A stretch of 64,000 nucleotides of DNA, taken from the NCBI GenBank assembly GCA_030248215.1, contig JASANG010003345.1:124001-188000 (forward strand), read 5' to 3'. The stretch's first letter is position 1. Every line of letters starts with the position of its first letter. The translations under genes were made by a program, and so were the position numbers. The notes below the pieces were generated by a model. It saw nothing but the letters and a program-made list of their open reading frames with translations. It did no database searches and was not told the DNA's origin. Origin of the DNA: Enoplolaimus lenunculus (lineage: Eukaryota; Nematoda; Enoplea; Enoplida; Thoracostomopsidae). This document shows, piece by piece, positions 11,609-23,720 of this stretch.

Positions 11609-12247
11609 GAGTTCTAAATGGAAGAATGCATTGATTTTGTTTTTGTACCGTTTTGAGAGAAGATGTTTAATAGTTGCGGTGTCGACGTGTTCTTAACGAA
11701 TTAGTTTATGCATAGATACTGTTCAGACTTACAGGCAAAATGTGTCCTGTTTTAAGGGGGCTTTAAGTTGTGACATTCAGTCTATAGGCTGGCGCGCATG
11801 GCTCAAAATTTCCCATCAGACCTCTGGCGATAAACGACTTTGGCTTTGCGCTTACTGTGTCGCTGACGAGTATTTCACTCAAGTTCGATCAGAAAATTTT
11901 GCAGAATATATGTTAGCGTCAGTTGCAATTTATATTGCAATCACGTTTACTAGCTGAAATTTTAAAGTTAAGTGATGTGTTAAACGCTTTCAAAATCATG
12001 GTGTGCCTCAGGAAACTGTTTTGTTCATATTATGTGTCTATTTATGTTTTCGTTTGACTAAATGTTTACCGCTAAGTTAGTACTAAACCTTGCTAATACC
12101 TTTTAGATTATAGCCAACACACTAAACAGATAACTAGCGAAGTAAAAATTAAAACTAAAACTGTTAATTTAAAACTTAAAAAATACGTATTATGCTAAAT
12201 TGGTTAAATCTGCTACGCTAACAAGTGTAGTTGGCAAGCATAGCTGA

Positions 12248-15200
12248 AATTCAAGCACAACAACCACCATTCTCAAGCAAACAGCTGTGCCTAAAATATC
12301 TGCTGTTCGCTTCTCAAACGCCGCCAAGAAAAGCTTTTGCAATCACGAACAGTTTGACGCCAAACCAAATAGCGACGTTTTTGCCGACATTTCTCAACAT
12401 TTTCGTACGATTTCTATCAACAACGAATTCGCAACACATTTCGCCGCCAAAGTTTCGCTTCAAAATTGTGTCAATGATACGCATAAATCCACAAAAGATC
12501 ACGATAATACAACTCTTAGCGGTGATACAAGTTTTAGCCAGACATCAAACGGTACTGCTTGCACAACAGAGAATAAATATTTGACACCTGTTTCATCAAC
12601 GCGCTGTGATCAGTGTAGTTGCCAAAATTGTGCCACTTCGAACTTCAGTACTTCAGCAGCACCAGCTCGTATCCGCCGGTACCGTCAAGAGATAGCAACC
12701 AAGCGAAAATTTATTTCCGGTTCGTTTTCCGGCAGTCGTAGCCAAGCAGCTTCTGTACCGTGGCATTTTGTGCTGTTTTTAATTGTTTTTGTTTTATTTG
12801 TTGTGGTCACAATTCAAATTTCGGTTATATATGCGTACGGAGGGTTAAGCGCGAAGTTATGGCGGACTTCAGGCAAAGGGCCCGACAACGGTAAATTGGG
12901 CACAAAAGGAGGCATCGAACGGTCTCGAAGACATTATAAGGGTAAATCTGGGCCACTGTCGCTATCAGAAGGGTTGGAAGACGATGTCTCCGGTGAAATG
13001 GTACATTTTGATCCAGCTACTGGTGTCGCCGGTGGATCGTTGACCCTTTCTTTAGGAGGACCCGATGGGTTTATATCTCGGTGGCCTCCAGCGATAGTAA
13101 CTCGCTCGGTACCAACGGTCAATTTTAAAGCGTTGCTGAAACGTGACGTACCGACGATTGAGAATAACATGGCGAACGCAAGACAACGTGCAAATGCAAA
13201 TGAAATTAACGCAATTATAAAGTCACGTGCGCAGCGTTTTAGTGACGTTAATGGCCCGATAGATGAGATACTCGGTGTTGATGATGGGAACCAGGGGAAT
13301 AGCGCAACGCATCCTGCTACCATCACCACTGGAGCGGAACCGCTTCAAACAAACGGAAATGATAATTCTACAGCTAATAATCAAAGCATTTTTCTTCCGT
13401 TCAATGGCCAAAATACAATTCAACAAAACGTACCTTTCAACGTTATACTTCAATTGGTTCGAGGCAAAGCGGGACTGGCTCGGAAGTTAAACAGTGGGGA
13501 CTACTTTAGGACGGCTGATAATCGGGTAATCCAAACATGGGTAGATTCAGTAGCTCAAGGCAGAACAATGACAAAAGAAAGTGATACCAACGGGTCAAAT
13601 GCGACAACAACTTTAATGGAATGCTCTGTTGCACCGGCCGGGTTACGTAAGTATGCTTGTTGTGTCGTGAATTTGGTATAAACACGTTGACTTTTAATAG
13701 CTGTCGAATATCTTGCAATTTCAACTATTGAAATTTACTTATATACGGCTATAACTCTGGCTTTAACTCCCGTATCAAGCGGAATCGCAGACTATGGTTG
13801 AGATGAAAATGGTTACGGTGTGTTACGTACGACCCATCTTCATCCATGAAAAATTCATCTATGACCCGACTAGACCTACGATCCGTTAGCCAAGTTAACA
13901 TTTAATGCCAAAATATTTTTCAATTTGATAAGCCTTTAACCATGCTCTAAATAAGCATTCCAAGCATGAATTACCTCTGGACATAGGTCACATGGGTTAA
14001 ACCTTTGGCCCATGCCTCTTCCTTACCCCTCAAAAATAGTAAAATTTTGACCTATCGAACTACAACCAACGACCCAATTGAATCTGAAAAACGCATAAGT
14101 AGGTTTTGACCTAATCTATAATATTCCTGCTAATATTAGATAACTTTAAGAATTCACAAAGATAATACGCGGTTGGTAACACAATACTTGACTCGTTGCT
14201 ACTACTTACTAAAATATGGTTGCTTGCAATAGTGTTGCCGCTTCTGTGGACACCTCTTTGGCCACTTGTGAAAAATTTCTTGACAATATTATTAATTCTT
14301 TGTTTGCCAAATTTTTACTCATAGTTTAACTTAAACCTAAACTTTTACCTGCAATTTATTAATCAGCTATCTTATACTAACTTGGGATTTTACGATGGAT
14401 TAAATATGTTTTAAACTGCTGTGAGTATACAGTTGTTCGATCCAGAATTTGTCGATAGTGAAACTCGTTTTAAGCTTTGAATTGTCAAACGCAGACGTCA
14501 GATAGTCAGCTTAAAATTTTTATAGCTTTTCAAACAGACCCGTAACCAGCTCACCTTGGTAGGGGGGACTAAAACTTTTTCAGGTTGTGGCATTCAAGAG
14601 TTTTCAATGACTTACAAGCAAGGTTGCAAATTTTCTAGGGAGGGGGGCAAAATGTTATCAGGGGGGCTGAGCCCCTACTGCCCCCTTTGGCTACGAGCCC
14701 GTCTTCAAACCAGCACTGTGAACAATGCAGTGCTTTTGTGGTTATACGTTCTACTGAGTGCAAAATTTTTCCAAATTTGTGACGTATCAGCGTTCAATTT
14801 TGAAGTCATAGACAAGGATGTCAATTTTCTGCTGCTAATAACATTACACCTCAAAAATTATGACATAATGTAGCATTTTGTCGTATTTAAACGTAGGGAG
14901 TAAACAAAGGCTAAGGCATATGTAAGACTATTCCTCAGCTGAAGCCAATTCCTAAACCGGCCCATGTAAATATCAGGGTTACGCGACTGCCTTGAAGTAA
15001 GCTTAAGTTTTAGATATATGTTTGCTTAGGCTTTGGCTTAGGTTTAGGTATAAGCTCATTTTTATGCTTTAGCTTATACTTAAGCTTAGTATTATGCAAG
15101 ATGCTTATACTAGTGTTACGGTTCTGTTCCAAATACTCGCCTCTAAGCCTAGCCTAAACGTAAATGTGTGGGAAATTGTACAAGAGTGTACAGTTCTAAT

Positions 15201-18200
15201 GTTTACGATAAATCGTGCATGTCATTTAAGAAGTTTGCTTCTTGCCAGGATTGGAAGCAAAAATATTATTCAAAACGTAGTTATATACCCTCATTAATAG
15301 CTTTATGGCTGCAGTTGTCTAAACTTGCTCAGTCTTATGCTTAGGCTTAGATCCAATGTATCCTTTAATTGTACATAACCCATTTCGCCAGTCAGAACCT
15401 TTGAATGCGTATTTTATTTAATCAAACAGCAACTTTCAAACTGAGATTTGAACCCCGGTCTCTCGCGTGGCAGACGGTTTTACCATAACCACTCAGCTAT
15501 ACAGGATCGTAACGTTTGTTCAGGACGAAGAAAAAGTGTTACGTCTGGTGGAGAATTTTATCTATGATTTCAGAAGGTCCCGTATTCGCAGACGCCAACC
15601 ACAGCCATTTTGATAACTACTCAGTTGAAACAATTCTCGCGGCGACACCTGACATCCTCCCTGGCGGCATGTGGAAACCGCTGAACTGTACTCCACGGCA
15701 TCGAGTTGCAATTATCATTCCATACCGCGATCGTCACGAGCATTTAGCGACGCTGTTGGCGCATTTGCATCCAATACTCCATCGGCAGCTGTTGTACTAT
15801 AAGATATTTGTTGTTGAGCAGGTAAGGAGTTTAAACAACGGGCACGTGCAAAGAATATACCAAAATATCTTGAAATGAACCCTCCGCTATCACTGGCGGA
15901 TCCAGAGGAGGTGGGCGGGGGAGCGTACGCTTCTTCGTCAGAAATTTTTTTGTGTTAAAATGGTAAGGTGTCTTCCTACCTTACATGTTTTTACCCTCAG
16001 AAATATTTTTTGAAAAAACACAATTTTTATTGTTGAATTTTTTTGTAATAAAATGATAAGGTCCCTACCTTACAATTTTTCGCCCTAAGAAAATTTTTGG
16101 TGACAAAATGATTAAGGTCCCTACCTTACATTTTTTGCATTTCCTAACATTTGTCAGCCCGTCCCCCGTCAAATTTTTTTGGAGCCGCCTATGTCCGCTA
16201 TCCCTTTGATTTTGGACGTGTCGTTTTGTAAAAGCAAATACTTACGGAAAGCTTTAGTCTCACAGACAGTCGTACATTTTTTCTTGTAATTGTTTAAGTT
16301 TCAAAATGTGCAATTGAATTGAAATTAGAAACCAAACAAATTTTGAAATAATCGCATATACTCACCTCGTGGATTGCAAAATTACTCCATTTTCGTGTGC
16401 AATTTTTATAATCTTCAAAAATGTAATATCTGTAGCGGTGGTTGAAGGACATTTTTAAAATATACAACGTAGAAAGTGGCTGAATGTGCAACTGTAAAAA
16501 AGGTTTTTGCTTTATGCACGCAGAAAACTTTAACTGCAATTGCTAAACTGTTAGATTTAACTGTAAATTATTTCAAAACCAATACAAATTTTAGGCTCAA
16601 TCGATAAATGCGGTAATTTGTATATTTGATTCGTCAAATTTGTATATTTGATTTGGCTAAATATCGAAATAATCACTTCATTAAATGACTATAACACCTT
16701 CGACCCGAAATCAAAATCGGTCCCAGAATGCGCCCATTAATACATCCAAGGTTTTTCCGGTATATGAGCCCTGTGAGGTTTCACGTTTGCCTGCCGCTTG
16801 CTTAAGTACTACATGAATGGTTAATAGCTTTCGACGACTACTGGGTTTGGTAAGTGGCACAACTATGCCATCGCTAGAACAGTATTTGTAATACCAGAAA
16901 CTATGCTTGGCTAATAATCAGCGTATCGGTATAGCTGTTTCATCCTCATTTGCCGAATTGACCAGTATGCAATATTCGCAACACCTCTGCACGCAGCGTA
17001 GTAAGGTTAATGTGTTGGTTTCCATAAAATAAGACAACCATGAGCGGTGATTAATGCATCAGCCAACTGCAGAAATTGTTCGATAGACGAATGTGAGCCC
17101 TTAGCAGTCTCGAGTGACGATGGCTTGGCTGCGTATTTATTTCAGTTGCTGGCTGACTGTGTTAGTCGTGCAAACCGTGGTCATATCTGTCACATCTTTT
17201 TCGGGTGTCAAAATAGCCGTCACCATTGAATTGGAGTCGACGTGCAAACCGTGGTCATATCTTCCACATCTTTTTCGGGTGTCAAAATAGCCGTCACCAT
17301 TGAATTGGAGTCGACGTGCAAACCGTGGTCATATCTGCCACATCTTTTTCGGGTGTCAAAATAGCCGTCACCATTGAATTGGAGTCGACGTGCAAACCGT
17401 GGTCATATCTTCCACATCTTTTTCGGGTGTCAAAATAGCCGTCACCATTGAATTGGAGTCGACGTGCAAACCATGGTCATATCTTCCACATCTTTTTCAG
17501 GTGTCAAAATAGCCGTCACCATTGAATTAGAGTCGACGTGCAAACCATGGTCATATCTTCCACATCTTTTTCGGGTGTCAAAATAGCCGTCACCATTGAA
17601 TTGAAGTCGACGAGCAAAGCGTGGTCATATCTGCCACATCTTTTTCGGGTGTCAAAATAGCCGTCACCATTGAATTGGAGTCGACGTGCAAACCGTGGTC
17701 ATATCTTCCACATCTTTTTCGGATGTCAAAACAGCCGTCACCATTGAATTGGAGTCGACGTGCAAACTGTGGTCATATCTTCCACATCTTTTTCGGATGT
17801 CAAAACAGCCGTCACCATTGAATTGGAGTCGACGTGCAAACCGTGGTCATATCTTCCACATCTTTTTCGGGTGTCAAAATAGCCGTCACCATTGAATTGG
17901 AGTCGACGTGCAAACCATGGTCATATCTTCCACATCTTTTTCAGGTGTCAAAATAGCCGTCACCATTGAATTGGAGTCGACGTGCAAACCGTGGTCATAT
18001 CTTCCACATCTTTTTCGGATGTCAAAACAGCCGTCACCATTGAATTGGAGTCGACGTGCAAACCATGGTCATATCTGCCACATCTTTTTCGGGTGTCAAA
18101 ATAGCCGTCACCATTGAATTGGAGTCGACGTGCAAACCGTGGTCATATCTGCCACATCTTTTTCGGGTGTCAAAATAGCCGTCACCATTGAATTGGAGTC

Positions 18201-21200
18201 GACGTGCAAACCGTGGTCATATCTGCCACATCTTTTTCGGGTGTCAAAATAGCCGTCACCATTGAATTGGAGTCGACGTGCAAACCATGGTCATATCTTC
18301 CACATCTTTTTCGGGTGTCAAAATAGCCGTCACCATTGAATTGGAGTCGACTTTACGCGTCAGCATTTCCGTGTTCGCTCGTATTGAGATATTTAGTAAC
18401 GAAATCGTTTGGAGGAAGAGACGAGTTACCCATGTCGCGAGTCTGTTCGCTGTTAAAGCCGGTGTTGGTTTATGCTTTCCTAGTGATGACACTTATTTAG
18501 GATAAAATCGATTAAACCAATGGTTCTGTTTGCTGTTGGTTGTACGTTTTCTGCCATCTTGTCAGGGTTTTAAACATATTTATGAGCGCGTCGTTCACAG
18601 TTTCCACAGTTGACGCGTAGCAAGATAGTTCGAGCTGAAGCAATCCTTCGAGATGTGCTAATATGACATCCATGGCCAGCAATTCCTTCAACCTTTTTAA
18701 CGATGCTTGCTGCTGATTGGCCCACAGCCAAGGTGGATTGTTTTTTGCGACCATTTGAGTGATTCTGTAATTGTCGCCAGGTTTCGTAAAACCAGGTTAT
18801 AAAATTGACCAGAACCAAGAAATGACTGCTCGTTCGAAACGTCATAAGATGGTTGCCATTTGCTGAACGGCGTGTGCCATGCACCCATTGGCTACTCCAA
18901 CCGACGATAGTGTAAATTTAGGATGGTCGATCTCGGGCTGCGCAATCGTGCATTTCGCCAACCGGCATCTCAACTCGTTTTCGTTCACTCGTTGCAAAAA
19001 GTATCGCAGATTTTCAAGCTGATTCGCTGCGTTTCTTCCGCTTTATTTGAAGATATCGTCGAAATAGACACCGACTCCATCAAGGCTCGCTGTCAGTTAC
19101 TCTACGATTTGATAAAATTATCCGGGAGCCGATTTGATCCTAGAAGTAAAAGAACCACCCCCGGTGCGTACTGAGCGCTAGCTTTTTCTAACTGGCCGAT
19201 AACAACTCGAGCTGATTATTACTCGTCCGTCAAATCTGTTTTTGTAAACCTGTAGCCTCCTGAGAGCTTCCAAATTAGATTTCCAAGTAGATGAATTTGC
19301 CTTCAATGGTATCCTAATTGGGAGTTTCTCCGTGACCGAATACAACTATTCCTATAGTATTCTGTAATCGGGTGTAAACTGAACCGAGTACCGCAGCCAC
19401 AAATATTCATATACGAGTAGCAAATGTCATCAGTGCGGTATTACTGAGCACATGGAAACAATTTGTCTAAAAAAGAAAAAAAGGTCTATCAAGGCTGTTA
19501 TTGATTTAGTACGATCATGCAATCAAGCGATACTATCATGGTCGTGAATTCAATTTCGCTGCTGGTGCAGGCACTATGAATCAGTGATATTCTGTGCACT
19601 ATCTTCAAGTTCGGAATTTTGCAGTATGTGCCAAACTTGACGTCCAACTGTTCAGACATTTATTCTGATGCATTTGGGTGTTAAACCGCTTTTTATATGC
19701 TACCTTAGAGATTAGACTACACAAATGTTCACACTTGATAGGTTTCACTTTCTTTTTACGCTCACGATTAGCCTTATGCATTAGCTAAGGTATATTGTCA
19801 CGGTTAGGTTAATGATAGGTTTTTAAAGTTAACATTTACTATTTCTGTTATAGTTTGGCACAGACACATTCAACAAAGCTCGAATTATGAATATTGCATT
19901 TATGCACGCGTACGAGCAAGACACACGATGGGATTGTGTCATTTTTCATGATGTTGATCTGATTCCGGAAGACGATAGAAATATGTACAGTTGCCCTGAA
20001 CAGCCACGACATATGAGCCCTGCGATTGACAAATTTAATTATGTGTAAGTTTCTCGTGGACAGCCCCTTAATACGGAATTTTTATTTTGATGGGATACAA
20101 GATTTACCGAAGAGACAAGGAAAATTTTGCTAATTTAAAATTGTTTTAATGCAGTTGAAAAAATATGCGCCAAGTAAAAGACGACGTTGTTTGTAATCAA
20201 GCCCCCAGGTAGCTGCGAGCATGACATTGAAGAAGAATGCTCGTTTACTATACGGCAAATATATTATGTTTTCTTAAATTGTAAACCTACCGGTCTACTC
20301 TACGCTGCTGCTCAATCTAATTATGTTTCGTTGCTTGAAAGGTTTGTAATCAGCCACCCCCCGTACCCATCATTAGGGGCCCCACACCTAAAGGAGCTTC
20401 CACTCTAACAGGTTGAAACAAAACCCACCGAAGTTTAAAAATGCGCCTGGCTTCTCGCTTGCTTCGTGCTTCGCTCGCAATTTTGGGGCCCCACACCCGG
20501 AAGTTTGGGGGAGTCCCTACCCCTGTCTATTCCGGCACTGCATATTTGAGACATTACTTGAAACCTTTTGTTCAATAATCATATAAACTTCACAGTGTTT
20601 TACGATAACATTTTCAAGTACTGCGTTAACAAATTTGGATTTGTTTTTGTTTTTAGGAATCCATACGAGGAATTGGTTGGTGGAGTTCTTGCGATACGGA
20701 CCAATCATTTTTTCAGCGTTAACGGGTACTCGAATTTATACTGGGGTTGGGGTGCTGAAGACGATGATATGGCATCGCGGTGAGTTTTGTGAACAATCCA
20801 GAGCTGGCGGACGACCCTGCAGGAAAGCAATATGTATCCCCGGACTGGCACAACCGTTTAAAATTTTTCACTATGAATATGGTTCATCTAAAACTCACAA
20901 TATGTACTCTCGAGCCATATAAATGAAAAATATTGTGAGGTTATCACAAAATTCAAATTTATGCGAATGCTAATTATTCAATTTAAAAATATTAAAAAAT
21001 TTGTTAAAAACGCTCTTTTAAACTGTATAATTTTATAAAACAAAAAGTAGACCTATCCACCGAAAAATTATAGATATGTCATTGCTCATACCAAGAGTGC
21101 ATGATACTGTTAACAAGAGTATACAACTGGGTATATTCTGTATAGAAAACAATGTACCCGGCACGCGTTGCATTTTTGGTCTTCCCACCTTACTTGAGGG

Positions 21201-22989
21201 ATCAAAATTTTCAGTGATCATTATATATGCGTTGCAGTCCCATATGTTCATACGTACTTCGTTTATATTCGTAACCGGTCGAAACAATATAGTATGCAAT
21301 CAAGCTAAATTCGACCCCCCTGCACAAGGGGGGTGTAAGGCGAAAACACAACGCGTGCTGGTATATTTTGTACCATGCGCCGCTCAGCTAGTTGCACATT
21401 CTCGCTTCATTCACTCTTACTCATATATATTTAGGGGCGTAAATAAGGTGGTCAGGTTCAAAAAAGTTTCGCCGACTTCAACGATATTTGAAACAATTGT
21501 TTTTGTTAACTAAATATTAAAAATCAAATGTCCTTATGTAAAATTAGAGTGACCGTGCTTAAATTAAACTCCAGGCTACTTTTATGTTTACTACCAGATT
21601 AAACAATACTTTGTATGTTTGAGGGCTGCTGTTGGCTCCTGTACACGTTTTACCACACACAGGCTAAGGCAGGCTTAGGATTAGGTTTGAGAAAAAAAAT
21701 TGCTTAACCTCTAAACCTCTAAACCTTTGTCAAAACTTTTATCTTAGAAAGGCCTGAACCTAAGCCTAGCCTAAACACAGCCTAAAGATTAAATATTAGG
21801 AAAGTGTACAAAAACCCTAGTGTATTGCAGCTTGATAGTAATTAATGCGCAACTGTTTCGTATTGTTTTTACACATTTTAATTGCACAGCTATTTTTTGT
21901 TAGCATTACACATGTTGGCCTTAAAATTATCCGTCCACCGGCTCAAGTTGCTCGCTACAAAATGATTCGACACGTTAAACGACCTCCAGTTGATGGAAGA
22001 TTAAGGTACGTTTACAGTTTATCCATATTTCTTATTTTACTTCAGTATTAAAATTTATTTTCTCAATTTGAAACTTTTTCTCATCTATATTATTAAAGCT
22101 GGAACGCACCGCATACGTATTTTGGGCACCATTGAAGCTATTGTTGTTGTGTGCAAATCAGAATACAAGTAAACAGTTTGAAAGCCAATTAAACATGATG
22201 TAGTAAAGAACTAAAATTGTGTGAAGTTAAAGCAAATTTAACGAAAACTATTGCGCTGTGATAAACAACAAATGGGTTTTGCTTTTTTTTTGTTGCATAG
22301 GAAAAACACGGTACTGGTTGTAAAAGAGGACAGAATATTCATTTTGAACGGAAATAAGTGGCGGATCCAGAGTTTTCTGGTGGAAAGAATACTTTTTGTG
22401 TTCTAAAATTTCACACTTTTTAAATTTTACAAGAGTTTCTATATTTTAAGAACGATGAAATACGCCAAAGGCGCAAATACTTTAAATCCTTATTATAACC
22501 TCGCCATATTTTTTACCTGTTTGACTGAAAAACACCATTGTGAGTTGCAATTGAATTATTTGAGTTGGCAAACTTTTAAACCCGGCCAGATCGGCTGTAG
22601 GGTATATACATCTTCTCCCCCCTGGATTCGCTATGCAACTGAAGATCAGTTTCGGTTTATTTTGGATTTCTAAAAAAACGGACGCCTAAGTCGTATTGAT
22701 ACAAAACACAACAATTTCCATATTCTACTAAAAGTAAATACCTGCCTAATGTTTGTTTTCCTATTTTCAGTGTTTGATCTCACTATTTGTTCCCGGTATT
22801 TTGTGCTATCCGTTTACACCGTAGCAGTTACGTTTCAGGTATCGACTACTATTCACTGGTTTGCGGCGCTACAAAATTGATGGGTTAAACAGTCTGGGAA
22901 CGCTAAATTATACCATTCTCTACGTTAAACAGAGACCTCTGTTTGAACACATTATGGTCGATATTGGCAAGCCACCTCCAGGATTTTGA
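12248..22989 (+). CDS. Beta-1,4-(N-acetyl)galactosaminyl/galactosyltransferase copy B
   Basis: Golgi type II glycosyltransferase of family GT7. Exons read by eye: 12248?-13646, 15574-15821, 19854-20044, 20657-20779, 21904-22005 and 22839-22989 (stop TGA). All junctions are GT-AG and keep frame. Exon 1 is unusually long: Ser/Thr/Cys-rich cytosolic part, a strong hydrophobic segment (VPWHFVLFLIVFVLF, nt about 12755-12840), then a long stem. The catalytic part shows IIIPYRDRHEHL, the metal site FHDVDLIP, WGWGAEDDD and KMIRH. The position equivalent to vertebrate Tyr289 is Leu (EELVGGV), which favours UDP-GalNAc as donor. Oddity: exon 1 has no in-frame ATG between the stop at 12245 and the membrane segment, so a start codon must lie on an upstream exon I could not identify, or the 5' end is damaged. 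Introns 2-5 carry repeats. Confidence 0.85.
13790..14110. repeat. Intron 1 block shared by copies B and C
   Basis: AAGTTAACATTTAAT, TAAATAAGCA and ATGAATTACCT occur in the same order at 39300-39540 in intron 1 of copy C, with ACCCAT/GACCTAT motifs around them. It is either paralogous intron sequence left from the gene duplication or a shared old transposon. A short ACCCATGAC-like fragment also occurs at 48970-49010. Confidence 0.5.
14535..14703. mobile_element. hAT-like MITE, CAGRCCCGTARC family, copy 1
   Basis: The left end CAGACCCGTAACCAGC and right end GGCTACGAGCCCGT are inverted relative to each other. The interior has the family block TTTTCAATGACTTACAAGCA. The family recurs at 49540-49692, 54827-54992 and, partially, 50513-50660 and 55210-55375. 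hAT is inferred from the CAG start and GTAGC core; no clean 8-bp duplication was seen at the copies checked. Confidence 0.55.
14959..15135. repeat. Telomere-like MITE, degenerate copy
   Basis: It begins GGCCCATGTAAATATCAGGG, the terminus of the element group defined at 59985-60178. It continues with GCTTAGGCTTTGGCTTAGG and degenerate TTAGGC-like hexamers, and ends near GTTACGGTTCTGTTCC. The right terminus is lost. Confidence 0.55.
15440..15515 (-). tRNA. tRNA-Gly(GCC)-like sequence, decayed
   Basis: On the minus strand a D-arm-like GCTGAGTGGTTATGG, an anticodon loop CTGCCAC (GCC, Gly) and a T-loop GGGGTTCAAATC occur in tRNA order and spacing. Several stem pairs in the anticodon and T arms are broken, and no good acceptor stem is visible. 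More likely a tRNA pseudogene or SINE head than a working gene. Confidence 0.4.
15890..16198. repeat. GGCGGATCC-ended repeat with internal tandem units
   Basis: The left end is CTGGCGGATCCAGAGG; the right end GAGCCGCCTATGTCCGC is roughly inverse. Inside, an A/T-rich unit containing AAAATG(G/A)TAAGG and CTACCTTACA is repeated three times at roughly 65-bp spacing. A related left end (GTGGCGGATCCAGAG) and right end (CCCCCCTGGATTCGC) lie at about 22358-22630. Confidence 0.5.
16740..19350 (-). mobile_element. Ty3/gypsy retroelement fossil (pol region)
   Basis: On the minus strand, conceptual translation shows Ty3/gypsy-type reverse transcriptase blocks from about 19350 down to 18500 (including a YFDD box near 19050), a trace of the RNase H boundary, and farther on (about 17050-16900) a weak integrase zinc-domain-like block. 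The order matches the family. The copy is old and broken many times; no LTRs were recognised. It lies in intron 2 of copy B and has a 74-bp minisatellite expanded inside it (17168-18351). Confidence 0.7.
17168..18351. repeat. 74-bp minisatellite, 16 tandem copies
   Basis: Sixteen head-to-tail copies fill the interval exactly (16 x 74 = 1184). Each starts GTGCAAACCGTGGTCATATC and ends GAATTGGAGTCGAC. Copies differ by a few substitutions such as CCG/CCA, TCT/GCC and GGG/GGA, and these variants recur in several units, a sign of growth by unequal exchange. It contains no spacer sequence. It sits inside intron 2 of copy B, within the Ty3/gypsy fossil. Confidence 0.95.
20350..20540. repeat. GC-rich dispersed repeat, copy 3
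   Basis: In intron 3 of copy B. It contains AGGGGCCCCACACC, AACAGGTTGAAACAAAACCC and TTCGTGCTTCGCTCGC, and ends CCCTACCCCTGTCTATTCCGG. This is the reverse orientation of 60250-60420. Confidence 0.6.
21655..21800. repeat. Degenerate telomere-like hexamers in intron 4 of copy B
   Basis: GGCTTAGGATTAGG, then CCTCTAAACCTCTAAACC and CCTAAGCCTAGCC. The strand of the hexamers switches in the middle, making a rough inverted arrangement like that seen in other copies of the telomere-like elements. Ends not defined. Confidence 0.45.
22083..22160 (+). mobile_element. Helitron-like 5' end, copy 2
   Basis: TCTATATTATTAAAGCTGG then AACGCACC and CATACGTATTTTGGGC. Same block as 3348-3420 and 37500-37565. 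Lies in intron 5 of copy B. Confidence 0.35.
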
Positions 22990-23512
22990 TTCGCCGAAAC
23001 GTCACTTAACAATGAAAACGTTTCAAAATCAAATATTGAAAAAATTTGTAAAAATGTTCATCGTGGACAGAGTCTTCAAGTTCTCGCCAGTGTGATTGGC
23101 TGATCACTGAGTGGCAGCAACAAGCAGCTAAAACGACAAATGATGTGGACAAATGGGAATTATGCGGTGATTGGTTATTAATATTTTAAACTGTTGAAGT
23201 TTAGAATAGAACAGCTGAGACTTGATTCTTGTTCTTTTAAATGGTATACTTTGATTTGGATATATTTGCTACAGTCAGGGCTTAGGGTTTCGCTTTTTGA
23301 TCCGCTAGATTCCATGCGTATTAATAATGTTTTGCCGTTAACACCAGGGTTGATGACCGGTGGAATAGGTTCCGGTGAACAAGATTTTAAAAATTACTGT
23401 TATGTGCGGTCAAACATAATTTGTTTTTGTCACCGCCATTGGGCAGCGATGACTATTGTTTTCGTTTGAGTCAGATTTCAAAGAACTGTGCGCTTTAAAT
23501 ACGATATATTGC

Positions 23513-23720
23513 CTGGGGTTTCGAAACTCCACTTAAGTACAATTTCATTCTTAAGTATTTGCTAAAGTAACTACTACTTATACAACTTATCGTTTCTGAA
23601 ACGGGACCATAATTTCCAATACTTTGTTTCATTCCAAAAAGTTAAATATTTACTAAAGTCGGCGACTTAAGTAAGACTTAAGCATAAATTAAGTAAATAA
23701 GTAAGATTTCAGAAACCCAG
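23513..23720. mobile_element. Palindromic MITE, CTGGGTTTC ends
   Basis: The left end CTGGGGTTTCGAAACTCCAC and right end GATTTCAGAAACCCAG are inverse. The interior is rich in TTAAGTA/TACTTAA. A diverged relative is at 34813-35148. No clear target duplication. Confidence 0.55.

Noticed and set aside
17621-18117. Overlapping small open frames of 66-69 codons in the 74-bp array
   Set aside because: They are the same frame recurring every 222 bases (three units) and end in the repeat itself; no protein family matches.
17168-18351. CRISPR array
   Set aside because: The units are contiguous and there are no unique spacers; the genome is eukaryotic. It is a minisatellite.
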